Source: Comamonadaceae bacterium (GTDB lineage Bacteria; Pseudomonadota; Gammaproteobacteria; Burkholderiales; Burkholderiaceae). From it: a stretch of 6,708 nucleotides of DNA. The stretch is taken from the NCBI GenBank assembly GCA_947377705.1, contig CANCGU010000148.1, forward strand, positions 1 through 6,708, in the 5' to 3' direction. Both the position numbers and the translations under genes were made by a program. How positions within the stretch are numbered: the stretch's first letter is position 1; each line of letters opens with the position of its first letter. The notes under the pieces were generated by a model that saw only the letters and a list, made by a program, of their open reading frames with translations, searched no databases and had not been told where the DNA came from. This document shows, one piece after another, positions 5,975-6,708 of the stretch.

Positions 5975-6708
5975 AAGCTGATATTTTTACGCTTGACCAA
6001 CTGCTCGTAGATTTTGTGTTTGGCGTCGGCGTTCTTGCGAATGTCATCAGGTGACCAAGTGATCGTTTCAAATGCGAAAGTGTTGTAGCGGGCTTTCACC
6101 TCAGGGTCAGCCAATACTTTCAACACGTCGGCGTTGATTTTGGCTTTCACATCATTGGCAATGCCTTTGGGGGCAACCAAGCTCACGAACGAGTTGACTT
6201 CAAAACCTGCAGGGCCTCCGGCCTCGGCGACGGTGGGTACATCGGGCATTTGTGGAATACGCTTGGCAGCCGCCACCGCGATGTAGCGAATCTTGCCCGC
6301 TTTATACACACCTTGGCTAGAAGGAATGCTGGCGAAACTCCACTGAATATCACCCGCGCCCACAGAGGTAAACAGCTGCGAGACTTCGCGATACGCCACA
6401 TGTGTCATTTCTACACCGGTCAACAACTCCAATTGCTCACCGCCTAAATGACCGGGACTGCCCACACCCCATGAACCGTAACTGACCTTGTTGGGCTCAG
6501 CCTTTGCAGCAGCAATGAGGTCTTTCATGTTTTGCCATTTGGAGTCGGTTGCCACAGACACCAAGAAAGGTGTTCGGAACAGGGGGGCAACGGGGTCAAA
6601 TACATTGAGCGTGACAAAGTTCTTTGACTTGTACAGCAAAGGCAAAGCAGCCAAGTGTTCGCTGTCGAGTTGCAGCAAGGTGTAGCCATCGGCGGGCATG
6701 CGTTGTGT
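5968..6708 (-). CDS. Second Bug/TctC-family solute-binding protein, 5' end outside window
   Basis: The reverse strand is open from the right edge to TGA at 5970-5968, giving 246 residues. The methionine at 6699-6697 is not the real start. Codons for T-Q-R precede it in frame to the edge, and the following PADGYTLL is an internal Bug motif normally some 75-80 residues into the precursor. The signal peptide and first lobe start are therefore missing from view. Family motifs are YGSWGVGSPGHLGGE (6480-6436), an HVAYR segment soon after, and PDVPT (6246-6232). It should be a periplasmic carboxylate receptor for a TTT-type transporter. It differs clearly from the Bug protein at 2796-3800, so it is not a recent duplicate. 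It converges on the MarR gene with no intergenic base and probably belongs to a separate transcription unit. Its ligand is unknown. Confidence 0.9.
   Translation of the reverse strand, partial: TQRMPADGYTLLQLDSEHLAALPLLYKSKNFVTLNVFDPVAPLFRTPFLVSVATDSKWQNMKDLIAAAKAEPNKVSYGSWGVGSPGHLGGEQLELLTGVEMTHVAYREVSQLFTSVGAGDIQWSFASIPSSQGVYKAGKIRYIAVAAAKRIPQMPDVPTVAEAGGPAGFEVNSFVSLVAPKGIANDVKAKINADVLKVLADPEVKARYNTFAFETITWSPDDIRKNADAKHKIYEQLVKRKNISLD

Noticed and set aside
5968..6010. Factor-independent terminator between the convergent genes.
   Set aside because: There is no intergenic space. The only nearby T-run (5985-5989) has just a 4-bp stem candidate, AAGC/GCTT, around it.

Overview
The window is a compact, mostly co-directional catabolic gene cluster from a moderately GC-rich betaproteobacterium. 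The family is most likely Comamonadaceae or a close Burkholderiales relative. The evidence is codon use, tight gene packing, two Bug/TctC-type solute-binding proteins (a family greatly expanded in that order) and the 'GGAGACAAACC-ATG' style of ribosome binding site. The lineage is an inference from gene style, not from a marker gene.

Layout on the + strand: the last 28 codons of an upstream gene (1-89, identity uncertain, possibly a crotonase-type hydratase); a feruloyl-CoA synthase-type acyl-CoA ligase (115-1968); a short-chain dehydrogenase of the 3-hydroxyacyl-CoA dehydrogenase type 2 (HSD10-like) family (1982-2746); a Bug/TctC periplasmic solute-binding protein with a signal peptide (2796-3800); a long, DmdC-like acyl-CoA dehydrogenase (3821-5530); and a MarR-family regulator (5527-5967) that overlaps the dehydrogenase by ATGA. 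Gaps between these genes are 25, 13, 49 and 20 bases, then a 4-base overlap. They therefore look like one transcript whose promoter lies upstream of the window. On the - strand, a second Bug/TctC gene (5968-6708, its 5' end outside the window) runs toward the operon. Its stop codon directly abuts the MarR stop.

How the genes may work together (inference): a periplasmic binding protein captures a hydroxycinnamate or similar aromatic acid, and the ligase makes its CoA thioester. A hydratase (perhaps the upstream gene) adds water, the SDR oxidises the 3-hydroxyacyl-CoA, and a thiolase not seen here would release the benzoyl-type CoA. The acyl-CoA dehydrogenase would let saturated side chains such as dihydroferulate enter the same route. 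The MarR protein would sense a CoA-thioester intermediate, as known relatives in hydroxycinnamate pathways do. No vanillin dehydrogenase, thiolase, or TctA/TctB membrane component is present in the window.

No RNA genes, insertion sequences, CRISPR arrays or factor-independent terminators were seen, and no stretch over 300 bases lacks a gene. The region is well-ordered catabolic DNA, not an obviously exotic system. The points most worth a second look are the orphan binding protein inside the CoA pathway operon, the beta-oxidative enzyme set, and the palindrome on the abutting convergent stop codons.
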